A stretch of DNA of 16,219 nt from JAFCDQ01 sp964571335 (GCA_964571335.1 CAZNAM010000015.1:1-16219); one strand, 5' to 3'; positions 6,389 through 13,470 are shown, counted from the first letter of the stretch. Program-made: numbers and translations. Notes: generated by a model not told the origin, from the letters alone.

Positions 6389-8336
6389 CTTCTATATCAC
6401 AAGAAATATTTTCTTTTTTTGTCATCAAAACTTTTGTCTGATAAACAGGCTTTTTATCTCTTATCTTAATCTTAATCATGGCAAAATCGTCAATTGTAAT
6501 CTCTTCATGCTTTGGATCTATTCCTTCAATAAAAACCTGCTCTCCAACATCAGAATTTTTTGCCTCTAAGATCTTTACTGTGTTGCTTTTCTCAGCGGCA
6601 AGAAGCATTCCCTGACTTAAAACCCCTCTTAATTTTGCAGGTTTTAAATTAGAAACAACAACAATCTTTTTTCCTTCTAATTCTTCAGGAGATAAAAATT
6701 GTTTCAGACCTGCAACAAGAGTTCTTTTTTCAGAACCTAAATCAATATCAACAACATAAAGCTTATCAGAATCAGGATGTTCTTCTACTTTCAATATTTT
6801 TGCAACCTTAAGATCTAATTTTGAAAAAGGATCTTCTTCTTTTTTCAACTCTAATTTTTGAAATAAAATCTTTGGTTCAGAAACTTTTATCTTCTGATCT
6901 TTTATGAAATTCAAATCTTTGAAAGAAGTTATTTTCTGATTAATCTGCTTAGCTATATTTTCAGCACTCTCAGGAATAACAGGATAAACAAGCAAACTTA
7001 TAATCCTTAACATCTCAACAAGAGTATAAAGAACTGTGGCTTTTCTTTGCTCGTCAGCTTTCCAAGGTTCTGTCTTTGCAATAAAAGCATTACATTCCTT
7101 AATAAATTCCCAAATATGCTCAATAACTCTATTCCATTCAAAAGAATCAATCAACTGATTTAATTTTTCTATTTTTGGAATTTTAGAAATCAAAACTTCT
7201 TCATCCTCTGTTAATTTAATCTTTGAAGAATCGATCTTTCCATTGAAATATTTATAGATCATACTCACTGTTCTTTGAAGAAGATTTCCAAGAGAATCAG
7301 CAAGATCTGAATTATTTCTTTCAATCAAAGCAGTTTCACTAAAATCACCATCATCTCCTGCAGGAATCTCTCTAAGCAAAAAATATCTCAAAGCATCTGC
7401 ACCATAATTATCTGCAATAATAATAGGATCAATATTTATTCCTCTTGATTTAGAAAGTTTTTCTCCTTTGAAATTGATAAATCCATGGCCAAAAACAGTC
7501 TTAGGAATTTCTATATCTGCAGCCATTAAAATGCAAGGCCAGATAACTGTGTGAAACCATATTATGTCTTTTCCGACATGATGAACATCTGCAGGCCAGA
7601 ATTTTTTGAAATTCTTACCATCAGGATAACTTAAAGCAGTTATGTAATTAAGCAAAGCATCAAACCAGACATAGATAACATGCTCTTTATCATTTGGAAG
7701 AGGAATACCCCACTTAAATGAAGTTCTGCTCACACAAAGATCATTTAATCCTTCTTTTAGTCTATTAAGGATTTCTTTTGCCCTGAATTTTGGAAGAATA
7801 AAATCAGGATTATTTTTTATGTGACTAATAAGCTTATCCTGAAAAACACTCATCTTGAAAAAATAATTATCTTCTTTAATCAAATCACATTTTATTTTAT
7901 GAACAGGACAAACATTGCCTTCTTCAAGCTCTCTTTCAAGATAAAACTGCTCACAGCCAGTACAGTAAAAACCTTCATAAGAACCTTTGTAAATCAAGCC
8001 TTTGTCTAAAACTTTCTGAAAAATTTCCTGACAAATCTTTTTATGAGAACTATCTGTTGTCCTAATAAATTCAGAATAATCAATATTTAATTTTTTACAT
8101 AACTCTTTGTAAAATTTTTCCATTCCATCAACATAAGTTTTGGGAGACTTGTTTTCCTCTTTTGCTTTTTTTTCAATCTTCTGACCATGCTCATCCATTC
8201 CTGTAAGAAAAAACACATCTTCAGATTTTAGCTTGTGCCATCTAGCAAAAAAGTCAGCGATTACTTTTTCATAAGCATGACCCATATGAGGCTTGGCATT
8301 AGGGTAGTCAATTGCAGTTGTTACATAAAATTTCAT
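6369..8336 (-). CDS. metG: Methionyl-tRNA synthetase, bacterial-like type with C-terminal EMAP tRNA-binding domain
   Basis: Charges tRNA-Met with methionine (655 aa, full length). Class I catalytic core: HMGH (17-20, HIGH motif), TGMDEHGQK (45-53) and KLSKS (293-297, KMSKS motif). A single zinc knuckle uses Cys125, Cys128, Cys143 and probably His146 (CTGC...CPVH), as in the Thermus/Thermotoga type. YVWFDALLNY (222-231) and WPADVHHVGKDI (247-258) line the methionine pocket. An anticodon-binding helical domain covers about 345-470. Residues about 505-605 form an EMAP/Trbp111 fold (DLKVAKI...EEHPDSDKL, SNLKPAKLRGV.S.GM), which binds tRNA non-specifically and often dimerises; a 50-residue tail follows. 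The N-terminal sequence is closer to bacterial MetRS than to classical archaeal MetRS, suggesting lateral transfer. A TATA-like sequence lies near 8366. DUF1461 overlaps its 3' end. Confidence 0.96.
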   Translation of the reverse strand: MKFYVTTAIDYPNAKPHMGHAYEKVIADFFARWHKLKSEDVFFLTGMDEHGQKIEKKAKEENKSPKTYVDGMEKFYKELCKKLNIDYSEFIRTTDSSHKKICQEIFQKVLDKGLIYKGSYEGFYCTGCEQFYLERELEEGNVCPVHKIKCDLIKEDNYFFKMSVFQDKLISHIKNNPDFILPKFRAKEILNRLKEGLNDLCVSRTSFKWGIPLPNDKEHVIYVWFDALLNYITALSYPDGKNFKKFWPADVHHVGKDIIWFHTVIWPCILMAADIEIPKTVFGHGFINFKGEKLSKSRGINIDPIIIADNYGADALRYFLLREIPAGDDGDFSETALIERNNSDLADSLGNLLQRTVSMIYKYFNGKIDSSKIKLTEDEEVLISKIPKIEKLNQLIDSFEWNRVIEHIWEFIKECNAFIAKTEPWKADEQRKATVLYTLVEMLRIISLLVYPVIPESAENIAKQINQKITSFKDLNFIKDQKIKVSEPKILFQKLELKKEEDPFSKLDLKVAKILKVEEHPDSDKLYVVDIDLGSEKRTLVAGLKQFLSPEELEGKKIVVVSNLKPAKLRGVLSQGMLLAAEKSNTVKILEAKNSDVGEQVFIEGIDPKHEEITIDDFAMIKIKIRDKKPVYQTKVLMTKKENISCDIEDGAKVR

Positions 8337-8361
8337 TATAACAGAGAATACAGAGGTGTTT

Positions 8362-8374
8362 GTTTAAAAAAATT
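8362..8374 (-). promoter_or_regulatory. TATA box of metG
   Basis: Minus-strand CCAAATTTTTTTAAAC centred near 8366, about 30 bases before the metG ATG. Weaker than the others, but placed between the terminator of the upstream gene pair and metG; no ribosome-binding site follows it. Confidence 0.35.
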
Positions 8375-8382
8375 TGGTTTTA

Positions 8383-8404
8383 ACAATAAAAAAAATAAAA
8401 AAAA
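8383..8404 (-). terminator. T-tract terminator after the small membrane-protein gene
   Basis: Minus strand after the stop at 8405 contains two runs of eight T separated by single A residues (plus strand A-runs about 8388-8403). It separates the zinc-ribbon/membrane-protein pair from metG. Confidence 0.5.
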
Positions 8405-8731
8405 TTAAACAAACCTGTTGTAAAGCCATCCAACAATGACTCCTCCTATGAATCCATCTACAAGACCCCAAAGTCCTCCTATTATGCTTCCAACAAGACC
8501 TAACTGAAAGCCAGGATACATAGCAAACATCATGTTGTCAAAATTTAATCCATAGCTAAAGTAAGTTGCTCCTAGACCCATGAAAAAAACAGCAAGACCC
8601 CATAAAATACCAAATGACAAACCTAAAGCCCTAGGACTGCATTTGCTAACTCTGCAAACAGATTTTGCCATAACTTTTCTTGTGTTAGTCTTTTTTACAA
8701 TTTTTTTTCTTGAAATTTTCTTTTTTGCCAA
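8405..8731 (-). CDS. Small two-helix membrane protein with basic N-terminus (TTG start)
   Basis: Product of 108 aa from TTG 8731. I prefer this start to the GTG at 8740 because a strong GAGGTGAT ribosome-binding site overlaps that GTG and sits six bases before the TTG. The first 33 residues are Lys/Arg-rich (MAKKKISRKK...), followed by two Gly-rich hydrophobic segments (about 35-60 and 76-103): ALGLSFGILWGLAVFFMG and GLVGSIIGGLWGLVDGFIGG. They are joined by a short loop with YPGFQ, and the protein ends GWLYNRFV. The pattern resembles small proteins often labelled bacteriophage holin in databases. With no phage genes nearby, I treat it as a conserved membrane protein of unknown role. Its Shine-Dalgarno lies directly against the stop of the zinc-ribbon gene upstream (8746), so the two are co-transcribed. 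Confidence 0.75.
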   Translation of the reverse strand: MAKKKISRKKIVKKTNTRKVMAKSVCRVSKCSPRALGLSFGILWGLAVFFMGLGATYFSYGLNFDNMMFAMYPGFQLGLVGSIIGGLWGLVDGFIGGVIVGWLYNRFV

Positions 8732-8738
8732 AAATATC

Positions 8739-8744
8739 ACCTCT
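8739..8744 (-). promoter_or_regulatory. Shine-Dalgarno sequence deciding a TTG start
   Basis: Minus-strand GAGGTGAT covers about 8737-8744, leaving six bases to the TTG at 8731. The GTG inside it would be the first possible start of the same frame but would have no ribosome-binding site of its own, so the TTG is the better choice. Confidence 0.65.
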
Positions 8745-8745
8745 A

Positions 8746-9165
8746 TTATTTCATTTTTTTAGTTATCACAATTTTTTCATTGCATTTTTTACAATGAAAA
8801 ACTAAAGCTTCTACTGAAACCTTTTTTTGTTTTTCAACATTAAAAATTTGCGTCTTTTTTCTCAAAAAAGGAACTTGAATTTCTCCCTGAAAAGAACAGC
8901 TAGGACAAGTATATTGAATACTGGCAGTTAAGGTTTCTTCATATTCTTCTTTTTCAACAGTATGATTACATTCAGGACAGACATATTCTTTAGCTCTGAT
9001 TTTTGGCTTGCCTGTTTTAGAATCTTTTGGTTTACCCATTAATGCTTTCTTGCATTTTGGACAGTTTTCTTTAAAAACCCAAACTACAGCTTTGCCAGAT
9101 TCTCCCAAATGTCTTTTGGTATAATAAATACATTCATCCATGCTTTCAGGTTGTCTCAATGCCAT
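8746..9165 (-). CDS. Conserved protein with two zinc ribbons
   Basis: Small soluble protein (139 aa) with four CxxC pairs: Cys35/38 (CPKC), Cys63/66 (CPEC), Cys87/90 (CPSC) and Cys125/128 (CKKC). The spacing suggests two zinc ribbons, pairing 35/38 with 63/66 and 87/90 with 125/128. Ribbon one contains the basic hairpin GKPKDSKTGKPKIRAKEY. The linker EKEEYEETLTASIQY and the N-terminus MALRQPESMDECIYYTKR are distinctive. I believe I have seen related sequences in other archaea but know no assigned function. Basic zinc ribbons usually bind nucleic acid or scaffold transcription, replication or ribosome factors; that is inference. The ATG is 25 bases after a TATA box, hence probably leaderless. 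It is the first gene of a pair with the small membrane protein and is divergent from the methyltransferase gene. Confidence 0.8.
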   Translation of the reverse strand: MALRQPESMDECIYYTKRHLGESGKAVVWVFKENCPKCKKALMGKPKDSKTGKPKIRAKEYVCPECNHTVEKEEYEETLTASIQYTCPSCSFQGEIQVPFLRKKTQIFNVEKQKKVSVEALVFHCKKCNEKIVITKKMK

Positions 9166-9183
9166 GATATTTTCTAAGAAATA

Positions 9184-9194
9184 AGTATTTAAAA
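9184..9194 (-). promoter_or_regulatory. TATA box of the zinc-ribbon operon
   Basis: Minus-strand CTTTTAAATAC centred near 9190, 25 bases before the ATG at 9165. It is one half of a divergent promoter region of about 106 bases shared with the methyltransferase gene. Confidence 0.55.
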
Positions 9195-9238
9195 GTGTTT
9201 TGCTGTATTTTATGTATTTTGAATTGAATTATCGATTA

Positions 9239-9250
9239 TTTTTTAATAAA
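9239..9250 (+). promoter_or_regulatory. TATA box of the methyltransferase gene
   Basis: TTTTTTAATAAA centred near 9246, about 26 bases before ATG 9272. No ribosome-binding site follows, consistent with a leaderless transcript. Confidence 0.5.
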
Positions 9251-9271
9251 TGAATTAAAAATAAAGAAAAG

Positions 9272-9757
9272 ATGAATTATAATAATATAGCTCAAGGATA
9301 TGATGAACTTTATGGAGAAGAACAAAAGAAAAAAGCAAAAATAATACTTAAAAATATAGAGCTTAAAAAAGATGACAAACTTCTTGATGTTGGTTGTGGA
9401 ACAGGAATAAGTACAGAATTATTTGAATGCAATAAAATAGGAATAGATCCTGGTGAAAAATTAGTTTTGCAAGCAAATAAAAGAATAAACGCAATAATTG
9501 GAAAAGGAGAAAAACTGCCTTTTGAAGATAAAAGTTTTGATAAAATTGTATGTATAACAGCAATACATAACTTTGATGACTATAAAAAAGGAATAAAAGA
9601 AATGAAAAGAGTATGCAAAAATGATGGAAAAATCATAATAACAATACTCAAAAAATCAACCAAATCACATGATATTAAAAAAGAGATTGAAAAACAACTA
9701 AATATTGAAAAAGAAATAGATGAAGAAAAAGATATTATACTAATCTGTAGAAAATAA
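9272..9757 (+). CDS. Class I SAM-dependent methyltransferase (small, Methyltransf_11-like)
   Basis: Transfers a methyl group from S-adenosylmethionine to an unidentified acceptor; soluble, 161 aa. Seen: N-terminal YNNIAQGYDELYGEEQ, the helix that caps the active site in UbiE-like enzymes. Motif I is LLDVGCGTGIST (37-48, the SAM glycine loop), and the acidic end of beta-2 is GIDPGE (56-61). Motif II is GEKLPFEDKSFDKIVC (from 78), and the strand for motif III is NDGKIIITIL (116-125). The C-terminus is short and charged (EKEIDEEKDI) without the extra beta strands of larger members, so this is close to a minimal Rossmann methyltransferase. No substrate can be read from neighbours: the gene stands alone between its own TATA box and the promoter of the next gene. 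Family call is firm, acceptor unknown. Confidence 0.88.
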   Translation: MNYNNIAQGYDELYGEEQKKKAKIILKNIELKKDDKLLDVGCGTGISTELFECNKIGIDPGEKLVLQANKRINAIIGKGEKLPFEDKSFDKIVCITAIHNFDDYKKGIKEMKRVCKNDGKIIITILKKSTKSHDIKKEIEKQLNIEKEIDEEKDIILICRK

Positions 9758-9771
9758 TTTGTAGAAAAGAT

Positions 9772-9781
9772 TTTTAAAATA
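9772..9781 (+). promoter_or_regulatory. TATA box of the DUF1189-like/coiled-coil pair
   Basis: TTTTAAAATA centred near 9776, 25 bases before ATG 9801. The gap after the methyltransferase stop is only 43 bases, so read-through is also possible. Confidence 0.5.
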
Positions 9782-9800
9782 ACAAGCAATCTTAAATAAA

Positions 9801-10574
9801 ATGGTTTGGAAATTCATAAAAGAGGTATTAAGCTGTTTTTATCCACCAAAATATAAATCATTAAAATCAAGAAAATTCTGGCAAAGTTATGGATTTTTAT
9901 TAAAAGTTCTTTTAGTTGCTTTTATCATATCTGCAATAGTAATGATTCCAGATGCTCTAAAATTAAAAGAAGAAGTAACTGAAGAAATTGGAAAAATGCA
10001 TTCTATAAATATTAGTGGTAAAATAGAAACAACATCACCTGTAAGAATACCTATAAAAGATCCTTTACTTGTCATTGATACTCAAAATGACCCCCAATTA
10101 AAGAATGAATTTCTTATAATAACAGATAATTTTGTAAAATTCAGATTCTTAGGAAAACAACAGATTGAAATAGATAAATTCAAGAATCCTTCAGAGAATA
10201 AAGTGCAAATAGGCAGATTTGTAGCAAAATTGATACTATTGTTAGCACCAGGATTCATACTTATGATATATCTTAAATTTGCAATAAAATATTTTCTTTT
10301 CACATTGATTTTTGGAATATTAATATTTTTCTTAATGGATTTAACAACTTTTAAATTAAAATTTAGAAAAGTATTGACTATAACTGCTTATGCAAGTGTT
10401 CCAATAATATTGATAGAAACAATCCTATCAATAATAAATCCTGTCTGGATGATTCCATTCATGCGATTCTTTGGAATAAATGTATATGCAATATCTTTAC
10501 TTGCCTGGTTTTTATTTGCAATAATTTGCATAATATTTACAAATAAAAATAAAAGAGCTGAAAATGATGAATGA
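9801..10574 (+). CDS. DUF1189-like polytopic membrane protein
   Basis: Membrane protein of 257 aa. A short cytoplasmic N-terminus with SCFYPPKYKSLKSRKFWQ leads into helix 1 (about 31-50). A soluble extracellular segment follows (51-137) with IPDALKLKEEV and a beta-rich core, PVRIPIKDPLLVIDT. Then come four helices (about 138-157, 162-182, 190-212, 226-247) and a charged tail. The one-plus-four helix plan with the (I/V)PD and (V/I)IDT motifs in the outer domain is what I know from DUF1189, whose function is unknown; the family call is from memory. The stop overlaps the next gene's ATG by 11 bases, so the coiled-coil protein is probably made together with it. A TATA box 25 bases upstream points to a leaderless mRNA. 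Confidence 0.65.
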   Translation: MVWKFIKEVLSCFYPPKYKSLKSRKFWQSYGFLLKVLLVAFIISAIVMIPDALKLKEEVTEEIGKMHSINISGKIETTSPVRIPIKDPLLVIDTQNDPQLKNEFLIITDNFVKFRFLGKQQIEIDKFKNPSENKVQIGRFVAKLILLLAPGFILMIYLKFAIKYFLFTLIFGILIFFLMDLTTFKLKFRKVLTITAYASVPIILIETILSIINPVWMIPFMRFFGINVYAISLLAWFLFAIICIIFTNKNKRAENDE

Positions 10575-10974
10575 AGAAATGCAAGATAAAATAGAACAAT
10601 TAGCAACAAAATTAAAACAAAATCATCTTAGTGCTTCAATAGAAGAAGCAAGAGAAAAAGCAAAGGAAATAATTGAAAGCACAACTAATCAAACTACTCA
10701 ACCTTCTGAAAATAAATCTATTAATGAACTCTTGGGTAATAAAATCAAAGAAAGAATAAGTAGAGTCAAAAAAGATATTGATGAACAAAAAAGCAGACTT
10801 GAAGATATCAAAAAAGAAATAGAAGATATAAGAAATAAATTGATTAAAGAGAATGAAGAAGATATTGAAGATACTAAAATGTTGTTAAATATTAAAGAAG
10901 AACTGGAAAAATCAGAAAAAAGCCTTCAAAATGTAAAATTATTGGCAGAAGAAGCTGAGAAAAACAACACTTAG
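10564..10974 (+). CDS. Coiled-coil protein co-expressed with the DUF1189-like protein
   Basis: Soluble, highly charged protein of 136 aa. Residues 7-38 form a helical module, QDKIEQLATKLKQNHLSAS followed by IEEAREKAKEI. The pattern A..L....L.AS..EA..KA..I is one I associate with short N-terminal modules of archaeal proteins. A Thr/Gln/Asn-rich linker (39-52) follows, then a long coiled coil (about 59-133) with regular hydrophobic positions (VKKDIDEQKSRLEDIKKEI). No enzymatic motif is present. Two ATGs stand in tandem at the start (10564 and 10567), both inside the end of the previous gene, so translation is probably coupled to it. A role as a cytoplasmic partner or scaffold of the membrane protein is plausible but inferred. 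Confidence 0.75.
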   Translation: MMNEEMQDKIEQLATKLKQNHLSASIEEAREKAKEIIESTTNQTTQPSENKSINELLGNKIKERISRVKKDIDEQKSRLEDIKKEIEDIRNKLIKENEEDIEDTKMLLNIKEELEKSEKSLQNVKLLAEEAEKNNT

Positions 10975-11002
10975 TTGCTACTCCGAAATACTAACAATAC
11001 CG

Positions 11003-11017
11003 AAACATTTAAATATA
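11003..11017 (+). promoter_or_regulatory. TATA box (with BRE-like purine stretch) of the S-layer-like gene
   Basis: AAACATTTAAATATA, preceded by CG, has its core TTTAAATA at 11008-11015. It places the transcription start near 11036 and leaves a leader of about 26 bases that contains a ribosome-binding site. GAAACATTTAAA recurs at the promoter of the His-rich membrane-protein gene near 13478 on the minus strand. Confidence 0.6.
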
Positions 11018-11050
11018 ATTTAAGTAATTCTACACATATCAACCATATTT

Positions 11051-11056
11051 GGGGGT
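11051..11056 (+). promoter_or_regulatory. Shine-Dalgarno sequence of the S-layer-like gene
   Basis: GGGGGT seven bases before ATG 11063. It can pair with the 16S anti-SD allowing one G-U pair and stands out in this AT-rich window. Confidence 0.6.
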
Positions 11057-11062
11057 TAAAAA

Positions 11063-12466
11063 ATGAAAACAAATAAATTACTTATTCCATTATTGATGGT
11101 CTTAGTTTTAGTAGGATTTGCAAATGCTTTGCAAGTTACCAGTCCAATAATAGGCGGAGCAAATCAAGACAGATTAGATGTTGTAAGTGCAACTTTTACA
11201 ATAACAAATAATGATACTTTTAAAGTTGAAAACATCACAATACAACACAATGCTGATTCTCAGTACAACATTGCATTTACAAATGCACCTAGTGAATTAT
11301 TACCAGGTGCTTCTGCAACAGTCACTGTTAAAGGCAAAGTTCCATTAGATTTTGATGCTATAGATAGAACAACTTTATCAGAATTAGCAAAAAAAATTGG
11401 AACAATAACAGTACAAGGAATTAATCCAAGTGTTCCTGCAGCATCAGGAATAATCTCTGAAACAGCAGATTTGAAGATGCAGGCAGTCAATCAATTAAGA
11501 ATTGATAAAGTAAGAGTTGCTTGTGGAAGTAAGAGCAAAACATTAGATGATGGAGAAGAAATGACTGCTTTAAAACCTGACACATCTTGTACAATCACTG
11601 TAGAAGTTGAAAATAACTTTAGATCAAAAGATACAAATGATCAGAAAATAGGAGATATAGATATGGAAGTAACAGTCACAGTTGAAAGTGATGATTCAGA
11701 TGTTGATTTAGATGATGATGATAGTGATAATCTAGATGCAAATGATAATATAGACTTTTCATTTGATTTTGATATTGATGAAGAAGCAGATGATAAAACA
11801 TACAATATTGAAGTAAGAGCTTATTCAGTAGATGACAATGGAGCTTATCATGGAGAAATATGGACAGTACAACTTGAAGTAGAAAGAGAAAAACATGAAC
11901 TAGCAATCAAAAAAATAATAGTAATGCCTTCAATTATTGAATCATGCAAAGATATGTCAAATATGGTAACAATTTCAACTCAAATAGCAAATACAGGAAG
12001 AAGAGATGAAAGTGAAGCTGCTGTTGAACTATCTTTACCAGACTTCAAATTTATTGAAAAGAAAGAAGATATTGAATTAGACAGAGATGATTCAACAACT
12101 CTAAGTTTTCAAGTAACAATTCCAGAAAATATCAAACCAGGTAAATACAGAGGAACATTAAAAACATTCTTTGACAACCTAGGAGAAAGTATGACTGAAA
12201 CAGTAGAAGTTGAAGTTTTAGCATGTTCAATAACACAAGATGAACCTGAAGAAGAAGAGCAAACAACAACAATAATAATTCCTGAATCAAATGACCAGGA
12301 AAAAGAAACAAGCAAAATACCAGCAATGAATCCACCAATAATACAAAAAGAAACAAGTTTTACAGAAAGTGCTGGTTATACAATCCTATTAGTTGGACTT
12401 GTTGTACTGCTTACTATTATTATAGTTGGATTAGCTATAGTCTTTTTAGGTAAAAAAAGAAAATAA
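11063..12466 (+). CDS. Secreted, C-terminally anchored S-layer-like protein with acidic beta domains
   Basis: Cell-surface protein of 467 aa. A Sec signal peptide (1-22, LLIPLLMVLVLVGFANA) is followed by beta-sandwich-like domains: about 25-140 (TFTITNNDTFKVENITI), 145-275 and 278-388 (CARDB-like, VTISTQIANTGRRDESEAAVEL and GKYRGTL). A Pro/Glu/Thr-rich stalk (390-430) leads to one transmembrane helix (438-462) ending GKKRK, which anchors it outside-facing. Residues about 209-244 are strikingly Asp-rich (DDSDVDLDDDDSDNLDAND) and could bind calcium. Cys154/Cys176 and Cys295/Cys388 could form disulfides. The architecture matches proteins annotated as putative S-layer or COG1361-like in related archaea; that name is by architecture, not by a diagnostic motif. 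It has its own promoter, a Shine-Dalgarno sequence and a downstream T-tract. Confidence 0.8.
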   Translation: MKTNKLLIPLLMVLVLVGFANALQVTSPIIGGANQDRLDVVSATFTITNNDTFKVENITIQHNADSQYNIAFTNAPSELLPGASATVTVKGKVPLDFDAIDRTTLSELAKKIGTITVQGINPSVPAASGIISETADLKMQAVNQLRIDKVRVACGSKSKTLDDGEEMTALKPDTSCTITVEVENNFRSKDTNDQKIGDIDMEVTVTVESDDSDVDLDDDDSDNLDANDNIDFSFDFDIDEEADDKTYNIEVRAYSVDDNGAYHGEIWTVQLEVEREKHELAIKKIIVMPSIIESCKDMSNMVTISTQIANTGRRDESEAAVELSLPDFKFIEKKEDIELDRDDSTTLSFQVTIPENIKPGKYRGTLKTFFDNLGESMTETVEVEVLACSITQDEPEEEEQTTTIIIPESNDQEKETSKIPAMNPPIIQKETSFTESAGYTILLVGLVVLLTIIIVGLAIVFLGKKRK

Positions 12467-12467
12467 A

Positions 12468-12500
12468 TTTTCTTTATTTTTTTTCTAATTTTTTATATTT
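12468..12500 (+). terminator. T-tract terminator after the S-layer-like gene
   Basis: Right after the stop the plus strand is almost entirely T (TTTCTTTATTTTTTTTC, then TTTTTTATATTTT). The A/T-rich stretch to 12554 could also end the convergent minus-strand operon. Confidence 0.55.
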
Positions 12501-12554
12501 TAAAAATTTTATTCAATTGCATTTATAAAAATATAAAATAATATATCTTATATT

Positions 12555-13028
12555 TTATTCTTGTCTTCTAAGATAATTCAATCTGCTGAGTCTACTTTGA
12601 ATGTCTTTTAAAATCTTTGTAGGATTTCTTAATCGTCTCATTGTAAGTTCATAAAATTCTCCACCACCTGTATTAAGCTCCAAAGTTCCATAACCCAAAA
12701 TACTTTGAAAAAAATTCTGCCTGACTTTAAAATCAGTAATCATATTCAAAGGCACACTTTTTCGAGTTATATTAAAAAAACCCTTTCTAAGCTCTACTTT
12801 TTCATCATCAACAGCCATATGATTTACAGAAATAAGAATTTCAAAATAAAGCAGAAATAAGAAGAAAAGAAGAAAACACCCATTTCTAAAAATATCATTC
12901 CATTTAACAAAAAAAGCGAGAAACAAAAAGAAAAAAGTAATCATATAATAAAAAAAATAAGCCATTCTACTTTGTTTATATATTTTTACTCTACCTTCTC
13001 CAATATTTTTATCTAAAACTTGATCCAT
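12555..13028 (-). CDS. Membrane protein with bacterial PH domain (bPH2, DUF304-type)
   Basis: Protein of 157 aa. A short cytoplasmic N-terminus (GEGRVKIYKQSR) precedes two adjacent transmembrane helices (about 22-41 and 50-67, forming a hairpin). A cytoplasmic PH-like domain follows (about 70-148). The characteristic bPH2 features are present: MAVDDEKVELRKGFFNITRKSVPLNMITDFKVRQ in outline (positions 71-103), then SILGYGTLELNTGGG (109-123). The fold is widespread in prokaryotic membrane proteins; its ligand is generally unknown. The ATG lies inside the end of the His-rich membrane-protein gene (16-base overlap), so the two are translated together and may act as a complex. It is transcribed convergent to the S-layer-like gene. 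Confidence 0.82.
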   Translation of the reverse strand: MDQVLDKNIGEGRVKIYKQSRMAYFFYYMITFFFLFLAFFVKWNDIFRNGCFLLFFLFLLYFEILISVNHMAVDDEKVELRKGFFNITRKSVPLNMITDFKVRQNFFQSILGYGTLELNTGGGEFYELTMRRLRNPTKILKDIQSRLSRLNYLRRQE

Positions 13029-13438
13029 TGTGGAAGCATATTCTCAATAAAAGGATATACATATGGTACAGCTACAATCAATCCTCCGATAAGCAAACTA
13101 TGAAACCAAGTTTCAGACATTCCTCTAACCATTCCTGCACCGCTGCTTTGAATGACTTTGCTAGAACCATGAATCTTAATTACTGCTAAAAGACCTATAG
13201 CAATATGAAATACATGAATATTTCCTAAAATAGGAATATTTGCTAAAGCAGGAATCAGCTCAAAAACAAACTTAGTATTCATAGTTGCAAAAACAAAAAC
13301 AACAGAAAGAACAAGTGCATGAATCATATGCATAAACCTATGAGTTGGAACATTAACATCTCTATGAACAATAATTGCTTCATAAGCACCAATAATCAAA
13401 CCTAATCCTAAAGCAGGACCAATAATCAAATCAGCCAT
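13013..13438 (-). CDS. His-rich four-helix membrane protein of unknown function
   Basis: I do not recognise the family. The 141-aa product has about four hydrophobic helices (about 3-24, 37-58, 68-90, 110-130). It carries eight histidines, mostly at helix ends: His25, His33, His37, His40, His75, His78, His90 and His113. HRFMHMIH places three on one helix face, and HVFH pairs two more. Such a pattern suits haem or metal binding, but no known haem motif is evident. A Gly/Ser loop, KIHGSSKVIQSSGAGM, lies between helices 3 and 4. The ATG at 13438 has a strong GAGGTG ribosome-binding site and a TATA box near 13478. It is the first gene of a two-gene operon with the PH-domain protein. Confidence 0.75.
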   Translation of the reverse strand: MADLIIGPALGLGLIIGAYEAIIVHRDVNVPTHRFMHMIHALVLSVVFVFATMNTKFVFELIPALANIPILGNIHVFHIAIGLLAVIKIHGSSKVIQSSGAGMVRGMSETWFHSLLIGGLIVAVPYVYPFIENMLPQWIKF

Positions 13439-13443
13439 TAAAT

Positions 13444-13449
13444 CACCTC
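13444..13449 (-). promoter_or_regulatory. Shine-Dalgarno sequence of the His-rich membrane-protein gene
   Basis: Minus-strand GAGGTG, extending to GAGGTGATT, five bases before the ATG at 13438. It is the same GAGGTGAT core as at the TTG-start gene near 8740. Confidence 0.65.
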
Positions 13450-13470
13450 TTTAAAGGGTTTAAATAAATA

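Noticed and set aside
6285..6569. Plus-strand frame of 94 codons across the metG/DUF1461 junction
   Set aside because: Antisense to two supported overlapping genes, with no promoter and a biased Phe/Leu/Asn composition.
8405..8740. Phage holin or prophage remnant
   Set aside because: The resemblance is only in helix pattern; no endolysin, capsid or integrase gene is nearby and the gene sits in an operon with a cellular-looking zinc-ribbon gene.
9363..9563. Minus-strand frame opposite the methyltransferase
   Set aside because: Shadow of conserved methyltransferase motifs; no start signals and low-complexity hydrophobic composition.
9272..9757. Methyltransferase as an rRNA or restriction-modification enzyme
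   Set aside because: No N4/N6-adenine (D/N)PPY motif or RNA-binding domain is present, and the PD-(D/E)XK gene is about 5.6 kb away, so pairing them as a restriction system is unsupported.
11676..11906. His/Leu/Tyr-rich minus-strand frame opposite the S-layer-like gene
   Set aside because: It is the antisense of the GAT/GAA-rich acidic segment (giving ATC/ATT and TTC), low complexity and without a start context.
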